From Rhizomys pruinosus (Eukaryota; Chordata; Mammalia; Rodentia; Spalacidae): a DNA stretch of 64,000 nucleotides. Under the pieces are notes generated by a model. That model saw only the letters and a program-made list of their open reading frames with translations, ran no database searches and was not told the DNA's origin. This document shows, piece by piece, positions 20,936 through 34,160 of the stretch; position 1 is the first letter of the stretch, and each line of letters starts with the position of its first letter. The DNA lies in the NCBI GenBank assembly GCA_009823505.1, contig VZQC01006311.1, positions 1,725,791 to 1,789,790 of the forward strand, written 5' to 3'. A program made the translations under genes and the position numbers.

Positions 20936-23900
20936 AAAATTGAAAATCACATTTATATTAATTTTTATGAGACCTTTCATATTAACTTTAAAATTTGATT
21001 TCTTCCTAGTGACTTTTGTCCATAATGATTCCATCACAATGGTCTCTGTTTCGTACTCTGAGAATATTTTTGGATCACTAAAGAACTCAAGAGAAATGTG
21101 TCTTCTGCTACCCACAGCCACTGAATAACCTTTTTCTCTGATCAATGGTCTCCTCTCAGCTTTCAAAAGACTAATTCTGCTATTTATTGTGGATCTGTTT
21201 TGAGTTAATTTTTGGTGAAGAGGAGGCAACTCTGTGAATCTCATTGCCTGGAGCAAATGACCTACCAGGAAAAAATATGACATATTATTAATATTCTGTA
21301 GAGGGAGCCACGATTTCATAGTCATCTGCTTTCTTTGCCAAGAAAGAAGAGCCGAGCTCAGCTGGTGGCTATCACCAAACGGAATGGTTGCTACAACAAA
21401 AGGGACAAACACCAGCCATTGCAAGTAACCAAAATGAACAACGGCTCATCCAAACAGAGAAGGCACTGAAGTAAACTAGTGGCCACCAGAGATATCTATG
21501 GGAAATGCTCAGAATTCTTGTTCTCTGCCCCAGCAAATACTGTCTTCCTTCACTTATTCTTTTCAGTGGGGTTTCGGCTGGTGGGAGGCATGGGAGGTTT
21601 TTTCCCAAGCTGTTTAGACCAAAGATTTTTCAAGCCACAATGTGTGACTCCCAATATTCAGCTATTCTAGAAAGCAGTTCTATATTTACAAATAGAATTT
21701 TAAAATCAAATATAGAGTATTTAAGTGCCTATATATAATATGGAAGTTTTCATGCCAGGTACCACAAAGACTGACTCATTCTCTAAGATAAAAGGCATTA
21801 TCATTTAATGGGATATAACTCAATATTTGACATGGTAGGTTTTTCAGAGAAAGTCTACTATGAGACTTAGAGATAAATGAGCTAAAAAAGGGGTGGTTGA
21901 GTACAGCACCCATGGGGGCAGAATTTCACAGGGTAGGGAGGGCATCTGGAGCAGATAGTATGCAGCCTGGGGCAACCCTACCAAAATGGTCACTTGTTTT
22001 CACCAGGAGAACAAGAAGAATTGATACATGCCTGTGCATATCTCTAGTTTATCTTAGAAAAGAAAACCAAAAATCCAACCCAACCAATAGTTACCATAGG
22101 TATACATAAGCAAAGTTCAGCTTTTACTTCAGAGAATGTCTGTGCTTTTAACTTGAAATAAAGGCTAGTGAATGAAGCTAGCAGTTCAAGCATATACCTG
22201 TAATTAATTAGAGAAGAATTTGGTACAGAATTAGCCCTCTTAGGCTTCTAAAGTCACTTACTACATGCACAGCTAAAGCTGACTCCATTAATTTGTACCT
22301 TCAAGTTCCCACAGCTATGAAACACTGGAATAAAATTTGTCACTGTGAAAAAGACGGAAATTCTTCATTGAGGAAGTGGTTCCAAGCACCCAGTAACAGG
22401 TACTATAGTGTTGCTGGTCACGTCCACAGAGCCCTGGGAGCTAATTTTGGTCCCCTCTCCTCACTGACACAGAAGTTGAAGCACTTGAACTGACTTACCT
22501 AGCCTCCCTTGAAGCCACACACAAGCAGCATACCCTACCCTTCTGCCCAAAGCAACTGAAGCAGACATCTGCTAGAAAACTTCTAGGGAACTTTGCTTCA
22601 CTGATATAAGGAGTGATAACAGAACTGCCTCTTCATGATTCAAGTATGGACTTGACCTGAAATATGGGAACTTGTACTGTGAAATAGCAACAGAATTGCG
22701 GAGGTGCAAAATCTCCTGTTTTCAAGATGCTGATCCAATACCAGGGGCCACATTCTTCTTGTTGTGTGATAAAAATAAACCCTCTTTGGAATCAAAGCCA
22801 CTGTTGGCTGAGTTTTCTGTTATTATAGTGGAAAGTACTAACAATGAAGCTCACATGACAGAATCAAATGCTCTAGAGCCATCTCTAGAGCGCAACAGTC
22901 ATGATGTCTCAACACTTCAGAGGCTTCTGCCCCACACACCCTAGAGATAAATATAGAGCTACACGTTCTTCCTGGGGAGACTGTCTCCATGTGTTGAACT
23001 CTCAACTTTCATAATGTCCATGAAAGTCTCTGTATCCTCAAACTCCTAGCTCTGGGAATGGAAGAGACCAGACGTGAGTCCTCCTGGAGCTAGCGGTAAG
23101 AGATTATTTAAATAAATTCATAAACCTTGCTGAGTCTTAGACCACAGGAAGCACCGTGGAGACAGGCCGAACATCTCAGATCCCAGTTTCCCTCAAAAGG
23201 TGTTTCCATTTATATTCTAGGGTGGCTGCTTGATAGGCTGGCTTATAACTGACCCCATCATGGAGTTAGAAAATAGACGCTGGGAGCCTGAGCAAGAGAC
23301 CTAGCCTCAGCTCTTCTCACACTAACTAGTCCAGTTCTGCCGATTCTAGTCAGGTGCTATGGTTTGCACAGTCCCTGTCCAAGACTCCCTTAGCCAACTA
23401 TTTCAGAGTTGAGTTCTGCATTCTCGAGTCTCCTCAAACCACTGAAACATATAGATGGATACTCGCTGGGCACTTATTGCTGAGATCTCAGCACGATCAG
23501 AAGGTCTGCTGGGAATGAGGACAGACTTGGCACAGATACTATTCCATGCTTAATGTGGACAGAGTGGGAGGTAGATAAACACCTGCTCTCTGCCTTGAGA
23601 ACAGAAGGAGGCTGCAACACACAGAGAGCACCTTGTCCTCTCCAGTCATCGCCTCAAGAAAGCTGGCTTCCTCCTAATAGAACTGACACACCCTAGGAAT
23701 GCATAAAATCAGGTAACTGTGGGAAGACCAAATGTATTGACACCACAACCTCACTGTGCAGGTGGGTGACGTCTTCTCCAGGAGGCCATTCTATTAACAC
23801 AACATGAAGAAGCAGGGCAGTATTCTGCAAATGGGAGAATAGACAATCAGAAATCAACCCTGGTGAGACAGAGATAAGTGAGTTACCCGGCATGGAATTC

Positions 23901-23960
23901 AAAAAAGTGGTCACTAAGAGGCTCGCCAAGCTCAGGGAAAAAATACATTAAGAATTTCAA
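20936..23960. other. Unassigned intergenic sequence
   Basis: About 3 kb without a recognised repeat family, the longest such stretch. A 177-codon antisense frame (20891-21424) has no recognisable domain and its last codons lie inside the B1 at 20838-20935, which argues against a functional gene. A 90-codon sense frame at 22672-22944 is likewise unrecognised. No promoter or splice structure can be argued. Confidence 0.4.
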
Positions 23961-24228
23961 CAAAGAGATAGAAAATATTCTTTTTTCAAATGTATTTTAT
24001 TATTTTTATTTTATGTGTATGAGTGTACTGCCTGCATGTGTGTAAGTGGACCTGTGTCATGCAGTGCCCTAGAGGTCAGAAGAGGATGTCAGATCCTCTG
24101 GAACTGGAATTATAGATGGTCGTTAGCTACCACGTGGGTGCTAGGAATCAAACCTGGGTCCTCTGCAAGAACAGCCAGTGCTCTAAACTGCTGAGCCATT
24201 TCTCCAGCCCTGAGATAGAAAATGTTCT
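23960..24228 (-). mobile_element. B2 SINE with near-perfect target-site duplication
   Basis: Antisense B2, 'gtgtatgagtgtactgcctg' to 'catttctccagccc'. Flanks are 'gagatagaaaatattctt' (about 23965) and 'gagatagaaaatgttctt' (about 24212), one mismatch. Confidence 0.94.
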
Positions 24229-24790
24229 TAAACACCCTATCATGGCACTAAAGAATACTGTGACTATATTGAAGCATTCGACAGAGGTTCAGCAGCAGAT
24301 CAGATCAATGAGAAGAATGAATCCATGAACTAGAGGCAGATCAGTGTAGCACCCAAGTGTGAGATTATTTCTGGATTACCTGCCCGTTCTAGTCCACCGT
24401 TTGGCATGTCAGTGTTTAGACCTGCCCCGCAAGGCTGTTGTCCTTATGATAGCCTCAGGTCCCTCCAAAGAGCAAAAAGGGTCTTTGAGGAGTAAGCTGC
24501 AGGAATCGAATTGTGGCACCAGGGTTTGTGTGACATTATCACTCCCATTCCCTTCTGAATGTCACACTTAAGACAAATATATTTAAATACAAATTTATGA
24601 TGGCTTCATGCAGATTAGACTGAGACTCAGTTCTCAACCACAACTGAGTAAGAAGGCAAACCCCTCTGATGAAAAACGGGGCCATGCTCCTTCACACCCA
24701 CAATGCACTTGCCTGGGCTGTGTATCCTTGAGAAGACCTTCACTGTCTACTTAAAATTAAGTCTTATTATCATTGTTGCTATTGCTATTG
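24229..24790. other. Unassigned intergenic sequence
   Basis: No repeat or exon recognised. Confidence 0.4.
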
Positions 24791-24792
24791 CT

Positions 24793-24920
24793 TTTGGAGA
24801 TGACGTCTTATGTATCCCAGGCTGGCCCACTATGTAGCCAAGGCTGGTCTTGAACTCCTAGTACTCCTGTGTCAGCCTCTAGAGTGCTGAGATTACAGAT
24901 GTGTCCCACCATACCTGGCA
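24793..24920 (-). mobile_element. B1 SINE, old
   Basis: Antisense: 'gtatcccaggctggcccact', 'aggctggtcttgaactcc', 'accatacctggc'. Confidence 0.85.
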
Positions 24921-25404
24921 ATACCAACATTTGTACTGTGGTCTAGAAAGATTCATTTGCTCTCAGAGCTGGAGGACTGGGGCACAATCCCTCAGTCTAG
25001 AGCTGTAGAAGTAGGGATGCTTGGTACATGGACGGACTCTTTCATAACCCAACCTGAGAGGTGCTTCCAACCCAGGTCCTTAGCCTGGGAAGCAGAATGC
25101 TTCCTGTCTGGCTGTGCTTTCCCACCTGCCCCAAAACTGCTGTTCTCTGGACAGGAATTTCAGGCTGATGGCTGATGGCCGATCTTCAGCCTACGCCTAC
25201 TCACAATCCACTCCACAGGTTGGGACCTGATGAGTCTCCATCCAATCCCACACTAACTTACCAGGTCAGCAATCTAACAGATCCCCATCTAACCCACTAG
25301 CAACCACTGACACTCAAAACCCAGGCCTGCTTCAGCCCGTATACATGCAAATAATGGATCCAGGAATTTGCGATGACAGTAATGGAGAATTTGATTTATT
25401 GCAT
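24921..25404. other. Unassigned intergenic sequence
   Basis: No repeat or exon recognised. Confidence 0.4.
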
Positions 25405-25597
25405 GCTGTGAGCCACTTTTTTTTTTTTTTTTGGTCTTTTTTTTTGAGACAGGGTCTCCCTGTAGCCCCAGCTGGCCTGGAACTCACTCTGTAGACCAGG
25501 CTGGCCTTGAACTCACAAAGATCCACCTGCCTCTGCCTCCCAAGTGCTAGGATTAAAGGCGTGCGCCACCACGCCCGGCTCTGTGAGCCACTTTTAT
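25405..25597 (-). mobile_element. B1 SINE with target-site duplication
   Basis: Antisense near-consensus B1 (25446-25580) with polyT tail. The flanking repeat 'ctgtgagccactttt' occurs before the T-run and again after 'cacgcccggct'. Retains CpG sites at its 5' end, so a recent insertion. Confidence 0.94.
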
Positions 25598-26355
25598 AAG
25601 TAAAATGACATCATCTCTCAGAGCCAATCACAGACCCCAGTCTCACAGCCCTGTATGCTGCTGCCCCGCCTAGTGTCATGTGCCTGGGCCACCAGTTGCT
25701 CCCTCTTGGGGTGGGGTTAGAGGAATCCCAGGACTTCCACGTTGTTCCCTGAGGGATGCTGAGAACTAGCTCCTAATTCAAACTGGATCTTCCCACAGTT
25801 TGTGTTGTTTGGAACTGTTATCACCATCTGGGATTCATGCCTGTAGACCCAAAGGGACAAGATGGGGGGGAAGCGGAGAGAGAAAAATAGAGGGAGAAGG
25901 GGGGACTTGAGATAGTTGGGCCACTGCATCATCCATCTTGGAATTTGTCCTACTCCAAATTTCCTGTTAATATGAGCAGTGGAAATGGATTTCTTAGTTA
26001 TTGGTTATTTGATTGATTTTAGTTGCCTTGGGTCTTACAACATCATTTCACGTATGTCTTTAAAACACTAGTGGAGATTACAAATCTGAAATATTTTGTG
26101 GAGTGGAAAGGTCATCCATACACACCTAAGATACACGGTGACAACTGTGTGTCATACAGTGTCCCACCTTCCTGACAGAGTCTTGCAAATTGCACAGTTC
26201 CAACATCATGTGAAGTAACAAAGTTCAGCCATTTTAGTCCCTTGAATTTACAGATGTGCTGGGCATCAGGTGCTGTGTCCAACCTTCAGACACACACAAG
26301 AAATACAAATCTTCAATGAACTCAACACTGAAATCTGCAGTGAAAAATCATGCCA
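25598..26355. other. Unassigned intergenic sequence
   Basis: No repeat or exon recognised before the start of the L1 5' region. Confidence 0.4.
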
Positions 26356-26360
26356 TACTG

Positions 26361-26545
26361 GGAGGCCCTGCCCCCACTTCTAGCAAGGGCTGGGTGAAGG
26401 ACCCAGTGACCCAGAGTGACACAGGAAAAGTCCCAGCTACCAGAGGTGAGATGGAGGCCCCACCCCCACTTCCAGAGAAGGCTGAGTGAGAGTCCCAGCA
26501 AACCGACCCTGGGGTGAGATGCAGGCAGCTAGGGCCAGGTGAAGG
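26361..26545 (+). repeat. L1 5' tandem units (about 93 bp)
   Basis: 'ggaggccctgcccccacttc' at 26361 and 'ggaggccccacccccacttc' at 26454 start two similar segments that both go on to 'gctg(g/a)gtga' and 'cccag'. Rodent L1 promoters are often built of tandem monomers; this is a decayed pair just upstream of ORF1. Confidence 0.55.
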
Positions 26546-26904
26546 CCCCTGGGACCCAGGAGTTACCTGTGCAGACCAAGGTAGCCATGTCATCCCTTCC
26601 CTCCCCCCACCCCCTGGTGATTTGTGGTGTGGACATCCCAATGGGAGCAGCAGTAGTGACTCCAGCAGCACAAGGTAACAGAACAGACAGCAAACCTGCA
26701 ATTCCACAGCCAACCTAAAGGAACAGGCCAGCAGAAAGCATCTGGAGCAAGCGAGTGGGCACTCTCAGCAGCCAGCCAACCTGATTTGTCATCTGTTCAG
26801 ATCTCTGGAGAAGCTTCAGACCAGAAAAGAAGTGGTAGCTGGACCTTCCAATACACAATCAAAGAAGAAAACTGAAACCTAGGCCAGCCAGTAAACAAGA
26901 AAAC

Positions 26905-28070
26905 AATGAAGGAACCTGAAAAAAAATAAGTAAATTAAGCCTTCAAACCAGTGAAGAAATAATTGAATTTCACACAAGATTACAACAAAACAAATCCACA
27001 TGCCCAAAGCACAAGGAAAAAAAACAACAACATGGGAAAAGCAAATAATAAATCCCCATCAAACTTATCAATCCTATAGAAGACTCCAACAATGAGATCT
27101 CCCTGGAGGTAACCCAGGACACAGATCTTAAAAGAACAATCATAGACATACTCAAAAAATCAAAGAATACAAAGAACAAATCAAGGAACTAAAAGGACAG
27201 AATGACAAACTCTGGAAAGAATTAGAGAGAGAGAATGACAAGCTCCAGAAGGAAGTGGAAACACTGAAAAGATCCCATGCTGAAATGAAATAGGAAACTG
27301 ACCAGAGAATCAAGGATCTAGGAGGAGAGAATGACAAGCTCCAGAAGGAACTGGACATTCTAAAGAAATCACAGGATGAAATGAAAAAGGAAATCAAACC
27401 CTCATCCAATCAGCAGGAAAGGATGGGAAAAAAGCCTCAGTAACATATTGGATGAGGCAGAAAATAGAATGTCAACACTGGAAGATAATATGGAAGAACT
27501 ACAAGGCTCAAGAAAAGAGTATGAAAAATTAAAAAAAAAACCACAAGAGTCGAACAATCAGGGAATGTGGGACACTATAAAAAGACCAAACCTCTACATC
27601 ATAAGGATAGAGGAAGGAGAAGAATCCATGGAAAACAGTATTGATCAGATTTTCAACAGAATAATAGAAGAAAGTTTTCCCAAACTGAAAAACAATAAAC
27701 CCATACAAATACAATAAGCACATAGAACACCAAATAGACAAGATCAGAAAAGAAGTTCCCCACACCATATCATAGTTAAAATGCTAGATGCCCAAAACAA
27801 AGACAAAATACTGAAGGCACAAGAAAACCCAAGTTACATATAAGGGGAAACCCATCAGAAGTACAGCTGATTTTCAGTGCAAATGATGAAAGCCAAAAGA
27901 ACATGGAAAACATATTTCCAGTACTAAATGAGTATAGATGCCAACCCAGATTACAATACCCAGAAAAAATTTCGATAATAATTCAAGAAGAAAGAAAAAA
28001 TCTTTCATTACATAAACAAGATGAAAGAATACATGTCCAGAAAACCAACTCTTCAGAAAATACCTGAAGC
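26905..28070 (+). pseudogene. L1 ORF1 remnant
   Basis: Frames at 27,100-27,447 encode the Lys/Glu-rich coiled coil, and 27,448-27,717 continues it into the start of the RNA-binding (RRM-like) domain (MDEAENRMSTLEDN..., NLYIIRIEEGEES, ending QIFNRIIEESFPKLKN). In-frame stops occur at about 27,290 and 27,715, and the C-terminal domain continues in other frames to about 28,070. ORF1 protein of intact L1s is an RNA chaperone that coats L1 RNA; this copy cannot make it. Confidence 0.88.
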
Positions 28071-29082
28071 AATTCAAAGGTCAGAGGAAAGGAGCAACTA
28101 TCCCCAAACAGCTAGAGAGAGTAATTAATAACAGTATAACTGCGGAAATACAAACCTAGACCAATAATGCAAACAGAAAATAAGGTGAAAGGAGGCAACA
28201 CACATCTCTCAATAGTAATCTTAAATATGAATGGTCTAAACTTCACAATCAAAAGACAAAGACTGGGAGAATGGATTAGGAAACAGAACCCATCTTACCC
28301 TCAAGAATAGGCACCAACTTAAGGTGAAAGGATGGAAAAAAATATTCCAAGAAAATGGTACCAAAAAGCAAACAGGAGTTGCTATTCTAATATCAGAAAA
28401 AATACACCTCAAAGTAAAACTAATCAGAAAAGACAAAGAGAGCCATTACATCTTTATAAAAGGAACAATTAACCATGAAGATTTCACAATCATGAATATG
28501 TACACTCCAAACTCTGGCACAGCAAACTTTATAAACACAATTCTGCAGGATCTCAAGGCACAGATTAATCCCAGCACACTAATACTGGGAGACTTTAATA
28601 CCCCACTGACCCCTTTGGACAGGTCAACCAGACAAAGAATAAACAGAGAGACATCTGCAACTGAAAAATATGATACAACAAATGGACCTCTCAGACATCT
28701 ACCAAATATTCCACCCAAACACCAGAGAATAGACTTTCTGCTCAGCACCCTATGGAACATACTCCAAAACTGACCACATACTGGGACACAGAAAATACCT
28801 CAACAATTACAAAAAGGTTGAACTAATGTCTTGCATTTTATCAGACCACAGTGCATTAAAGCTCAATATCAACACCAGGATAAGCCCTACTATCTACAAG
28901 AACACATGGAGACTAAACAACACACTCCTGAATAATGAATGGGCCAGAAAAGAAATAATAAAGAAAGAAATAAAAAGCATTCCTGGAACTAAACAAAAAT
29001 TACAATACAACAAACAAAACCTATGGGATACTTTAAAAGCAGTCCTAAAAGAGAAGTTTATAGGTCTGGGTGCCTACATTAA

Positions 29083-29099
29083 AACAAAAAAAAAAAAAA

Positions 29100-29142
<43 letters not shown>
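29083..29142 (+). repeat. Expanded poly-A inside L1 ORF2
   Basis: About 60 bases, nearly all A, where the younger L1 at 57,060-57,090 has 'ctttagaaaaactgaaagag'. An expanded slippage tract in the ORF2 linker. Confidence 0.9.
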
Positions 29143-29143
<1 letters not shown>

Positions 29144-31531
29144 CACAAACAAATGATCTAACACTGCAGCTAAAAACACTTGAGAGACAACAACAAATGA
29201 ACCCTAAACCCAACAGACAGGAAGAAATAACAAAAATCAGAGCAGAAATCAATGAAATAGAAACAAAGAAAACAATACAATCAACGAATCCAAAAGTCCG
29301 TTCTTTGAAAGGATAAACAAGATACACAGACCTCTAGCCCAGTTAGCCAAAAGGAAGAAAGACCAACTCCAAATCAATAGAATTCATGATGAAAAAGGAA
29401 ACATCACGACAGAGAAAAGATCCAGACAATCATACGAGAACACTTCAAAAACCTATACTCTACTAAATTTGAGAACCTAAAAGAAATGGATAGATATCTG
29501 AAATCCTGGAAATCAACAACACTTAACCAAGAAGAGATTGACAGCTTAAACAGACCCATAATATTTGAGGAAATTGAAAATGTAATTAAAAAAAAACCCA
29601 AGTACAAAAAAGATCAAGCCCAGATGGTTTCACAGCAGAATTCTATAAAACATTTAAAGAGGTCTTAACAACAATTACTACTCAAACTTTTCAGAAGGAT
29701 ATGAACAGAGGGAATTCTCCCAAATTCCTTCTATGAAGCCAGCATCACCCTATTACCAAAAACAGGCAAAGATACAACCAAAAAAGAAAACTATAGACCC
29801 ATCTCATTAATGAACACAGATGCAAAAATTCTCAACAAAATACAAACCACATACAGACCCACATCAAGAAGATCATCCATCATGACCAAGTTTGATTCAT
29901 ACCAGAGATGCAGGGATGGTTCAACATATGTAAATCAATAAATATCCTAAAACACATAAATGGACTGAAAGACAAAAACCACATGATCATCTCAATTGAT
30001 GCATAAAAAGCCTTTGACAAAATCCAGCATCCCTTCATGCTTAAAGTCCTATAGGGAATTGGACTGGGAGGATCATTCCTCAATGTAATCAAAGCCATAT
30101 ACAGGAAACCCACAGCCAACATCATCCTAAATGGAGAAAACTTAGAAGCATTCCCCTTAAAGGCAGGAACACTACAAGGCTGCCCCCTAACACCACTCCT
30201 CTTCAATATGAATTATCAATTTAAGCAAGCTTAAAATGCTTGCTAGGCAATAAGGCAAGAAAGGGAAATTAAAGGAGTACTAATTGGAAAAGAGGAAGTG
30301 AAGCTATCCCTTTTTGCAGACAATATAATAGTTTACCTAAAGAATGCTAAAAACTCCACCAGAAAACTCCTAGAAATGATTAAGAGTTTCAGTAAAGTGG
30401 TGGGATACAAAATTAACCTAGAAAAATCAGTAGCCTTTCTTTATACCAACAACGAGCAACTGAAGAAGGAATACAAGGAGACCTTCCCACTCACAGTAGC
30501 CTCAAAAAAAATAAAATACCTAGGAACAAACCTAACGAAAGACACCAAAGATCTCTACAACAAAAATTTTAAACCCCTGAAAAAGGAGAGTGAAGAAGAC
30601 ATCAGAAGATGGAAAAACATCCCATGCTCATGGATTCGAAAAATTAATATAGTAAAAATGTACATTCTACCAAAATTAATATACAGATTCAATGCAATCC
30701 CAATTGAAATACTCATGAGTTTCTTCACAGACTTGGAAAAAAAATCCTTAAATTCATATGGAAAAACAAAAGAGCAAAATAACCAAAGAAACCCTGAGCA
30801 ATAAGAACAATACAGGAAACACTATACCTCAAACTATATTACAGGGCTATAGTCATAAAAACAGCCTGGTACTGGTACAAAAACAGACCTGTAGGCCAAT
30901 GGAACAAAATTGAAGATCCAAACTTGAGCACACACAATTTCAGCCACTTCTTATTTAACAAAGGGACCAAAAAGACTCAATGGAGGAAAGACAGTATCTT
31001 CAGCAAATGTTGTTGACAAAACTGGATCACCACTTGCAGAAGAATAAAGCTAAACCCTTACCTCTCACTCTGTGCAAAAATCAACTCCAAGTGGATCAAA
31101 GATCTCAACATGAAACCCAAAACTCTGAAGGTGATTGAAGAAAACATTGCCAGCAACCTACAAGACACAGGCAAAGGGGAAGACTTTATAAATCAGACAG
31201 CAGCTGGGCAGGAAATAAGATCGACAATTGACAAGTGGGACCTCATTAAACTCAAAAGCTTCTGTACAGTGAAAGAAACAATCAAGTAAGTGAAGAGAAA
31301 ACCCACAGAGTGGGAGGAATCCTTCAGCAATGATACATCTGACAGAGCATTAATTTCCAGAATATATAAACTACTCAAAAAACAAACAGTAAGAAAACAA
31401 ATGACTCACTCAAAAGATAGTAAAGAGCTGAATAGAGACTTCACAAGTGAGGAAATAAGGATGGCTGAGAAACATCTCAAAAAGTGTTCAACATCACTAA
31501 TAATTAAGGAAATGCAAATTAAAACCATTTA

Positions 31532-31852
31532 AGGTATTTATTATTATATTTCATTGAATCTGAAAGCAATGGTGCTATTCCAATGTGAATCTCTTAATCG
31601 GCTCTAGAATTGTCCTACCACTTGTATTCACAGACTGTAATTACCATATATGAATGGAAGATATGTATTCATATTCTATTCATATTCTTTTTACCTGCAT
31701 GCAACTTTGCTGTTAAAATGTGAATCTCTAAATGTGTTTAGGAATTAACCTATTGTTTATTTTTAGAATTTATAATTTTGATTTATGTGTGGAGTGTATA
31801 TATGCATATTTTGGAATAATATAAAATTAAAGTGAACAAAAAAAGAAAAAAG
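31532..31852 (+). mobile_element. L1 3'-UTR fragment nested in ORF2
   Basis: The ORF2 reading breaks at 'aaaaccatttaag' and resumes at about 'gataacatctaatttc'. The intervening 320 bp contains 'tctgaaagcaatggtgctat', 'aatgtgaatctcttaatcgg' and 'ataatataaaattaaag', which match the host L1's own 3' UTR at 32,395-32,545. It ends in an A-rich tail, so it is best read as a severely 5'-truncated L1 inserted in the same orientation. Confidence 0.8.
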
Positions 31853-34160
31853 ATAACATCTAATTTCAATAAAACTGGCTAAGATAAAAAAAATGACATC
31901 AAATGCTGGAGAGATTATGGGGAAAGGGGAACACTCATCCATTGCTGGTGGGAATGTAAACTTGTACAACCACTATGGAAAGCAGTGTGGAGGATCCTTA
32001 AAAAACTCAAAATGAGCCTACCACCTGACCCAGCCATATCACTCCTGGTAATATACCCACAAGACTCATCCTACCACAGAGATATATGCACATCCATGTT
32101 TATTGCAGCTCTCTTCACAATAGCAGAGCTGGAACCAACTCAAATGCCCCTCAACCAACGTTTGGATAGAGAAAATGTGGTACAACTAGCCAATGGAGTT
32201 CTATGCAGTGATAAAGAAAGACAACATTATGAACTTTGCAGGTAAATGGATGGAACTCAAAGCCATCATGCTAAGTGAAGTAACATGGTCCCAGAAAAAA
32301 ACAAATGACGAATGGTATCTCTCATTTGTGGATGCTAGCACCAAGTAGCTAGTTATAAGGCAAACTGAGCAATGTTAATGTTATATTCCTCTTTATCTGA
32401 AAGCAACTGTGCTCTTATAATGTGAATCCCATAATGGGCTCTAGAATTAACCTACCACTTTTCAGACTTTGTAATCTTGGTATATGGGTAGAGGGTATGT
32501 ATGCCTATTTTAGGTTCATATAAAATTAAAAGGGAAAAATGTGAATCCTGAAATAAAAAAAGAAGGAAAGGGGATGATAAGGGAGGTGGAACACAAGAGA
32601 AGGGGGGGCCACAGGAGATGGCCAGTATCAAGGAAGAAATGGGGATTCTTTAAATGGAGAAGACATGGGGGGAAAGTAGACAGGAAAAGGGAGAGAGCAG
32701 AGATAAATAACGCTAGGGTTAAAAAAAACTGAGTGAATCATATTAGTCTAATTAATAATCTATTGATAAATTGTACATGTAATACATCTCCATGAGTGTA
32801 TATGCAAAGATGAAGACTGCATATCCAAAAACAATATCAGACAGGAGAAAACTTCCTTTGAGTCGTTTGTCAGGGTAGTCCAAGAAACTCCCCCAAATTA
32901 CACAGGCTACTGCCATAGTCCTTGAAGGCCTCCCAGGACCTGAAGGTGAGACCCCATTGCTGAAGACAGAACATACCTCAGCAGGGGTATGGAGCTAGAT
33001 CTGACCCAGAACCACCTCCCCCAAAGGGTAGCTCTCACAGCTGTGGGGAGCATATGCAAGTTACTAAGGGAGATCATCAATAGCTGGTCCAACATCAGTC
33101 TCAAGACCAAATATCCACTTCAATGACTACGGCATCAGTACAATAGCAACACCTTTATCTTGGGGGAAATGAAAGGCTAAACAAGTGGACCTAAAGCCCA
33201 CTCAGTGGAAGGAAACTCATGTGTGGCACTGTTAATAGCCAAATGCACACATCTGGAGAGGTCACAGATCTTAGACAACGCCACAAGGTAGACATGTCCC
33301 TAGGCTAAGGTAACATTTTACTAATCACAAAAGAAGGATCCTTCTATTTATAGACAAATATCCCAGACACCACTCAGAAAAGAAGCTTCTTTTGCTCCAG
33401 ATGTGAATAGTACAGAATCCCACAACTGGACACAAACAGGCATGGTGTAAATGGCCCATGCCCAGGTGACACAATAGAACGGAGACCCAAGAAAGCATTA
33501 ACCACATCTTAACTCTTGTTAAAGAAGCTTCTCCGTGCGCCAGGAGACCAGAAATCCAAAAGGGCCACTGGCCAAACCATGAGGATTAGGAGTCTACAGA
33601 GTGTGGCTCCATGGACAGGCTGCCTATATTCAGATTTGCCCACTCAGGGCTCAGATAACATTGCTGAACAGGGGGCAGAAAGATTTTAAGAGCCAGGGAG
33701 GTGATGCAAGACCAAATAGGTATGAATACCACAAGCTCCTGGGACCTGGTTCATATGAACCTACAACATTGGTATCAACGTGCAAAAAACCTGTGGAAGC
33801 TCAGCTGGACAAAAACCCAGCACAGAACTGTAGAAATTGGTAGCAGTGCCCAATCACGGGTGAGGAAATATTGGCAGTAGATGGTGGTAAGGTGAGTAAG
33901 ACCTGGCCTTCTTTAGAAAAGAGATTCCAGATAGGCTAACTAGAGCTCAGGTGAAGAGCTGGCAGTGGGGAGTGGACAGGGAGAGTAATTTGGCACAGTG
34001 GACTCTAGCAGGAATGACAGAGATGTGACACCAGGGGGAGGGGTGATTGTGGGAGGTGGGCAAGGGAGAAGCTGGTATAATTGGGATTAAGACTGACTGG
34101 AAAATTATGCATAACACAAACAAAAAATTCAATAAAAATATAATGCAAAAAAAAAAAAAA

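Larger units (their letters stand above)
28160..32338 (+). pseudogene. L1 ORF2 remnant (endonuclease plus reverse transcriptase)
   Basis: The endonuclease domain is visible at 28,200-28,870 with GDFNTPLTPLDRS and a later SDHSALKLN; the reverse transcriptase at 29,600-30,800 includes the [14 protein letters not shown] region and FADN where active copies have FADD, so a catalytic aspartate is changed. The frame is open at 30,298-30,804 and broken elsewhere, with an A-run of about 60 bases at 29,083-29,142 replacing part of the linker and a nested insertion at 31,532. The stop codon is at 32,336-32,338 after MVSLICGC-like sequence. Known family role: nicking of the target and target-primed reverse transcription. 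Inactive here. Confidence 0.93.
26357..34160 (+). mobile_element. Long decayed L1 LINE
   Basis: Sense L1 read from 5' tandem units (26361 and 26454, about 93 bp apart) through ORF1 (about 26,900-28,070), ORF2 (about 28,160-32,338), a polypurine G-rich 3' region (32,550-32,720) and a terminal poly-A at 34,147-34,160. The region after ORF2 is about 1.8 kb, long for an L1 3' UTR, and may include other inserted sequence. Both ORFs carry many stops and frameshifts, so the copy cannot retrotranspose. A truncated L1 3'-end is nested in ORF2 (31,532-31,852). I found no convincing target-site duplication around 26,357 and 34,160, so the 5' boundary is approximate. Confidence 0.9.

Noticed and set aside
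20891..21424. 177-codon antisense frame as a gene
   Set aside because: The end lies inside a B1, and no domain or splice context is seen.
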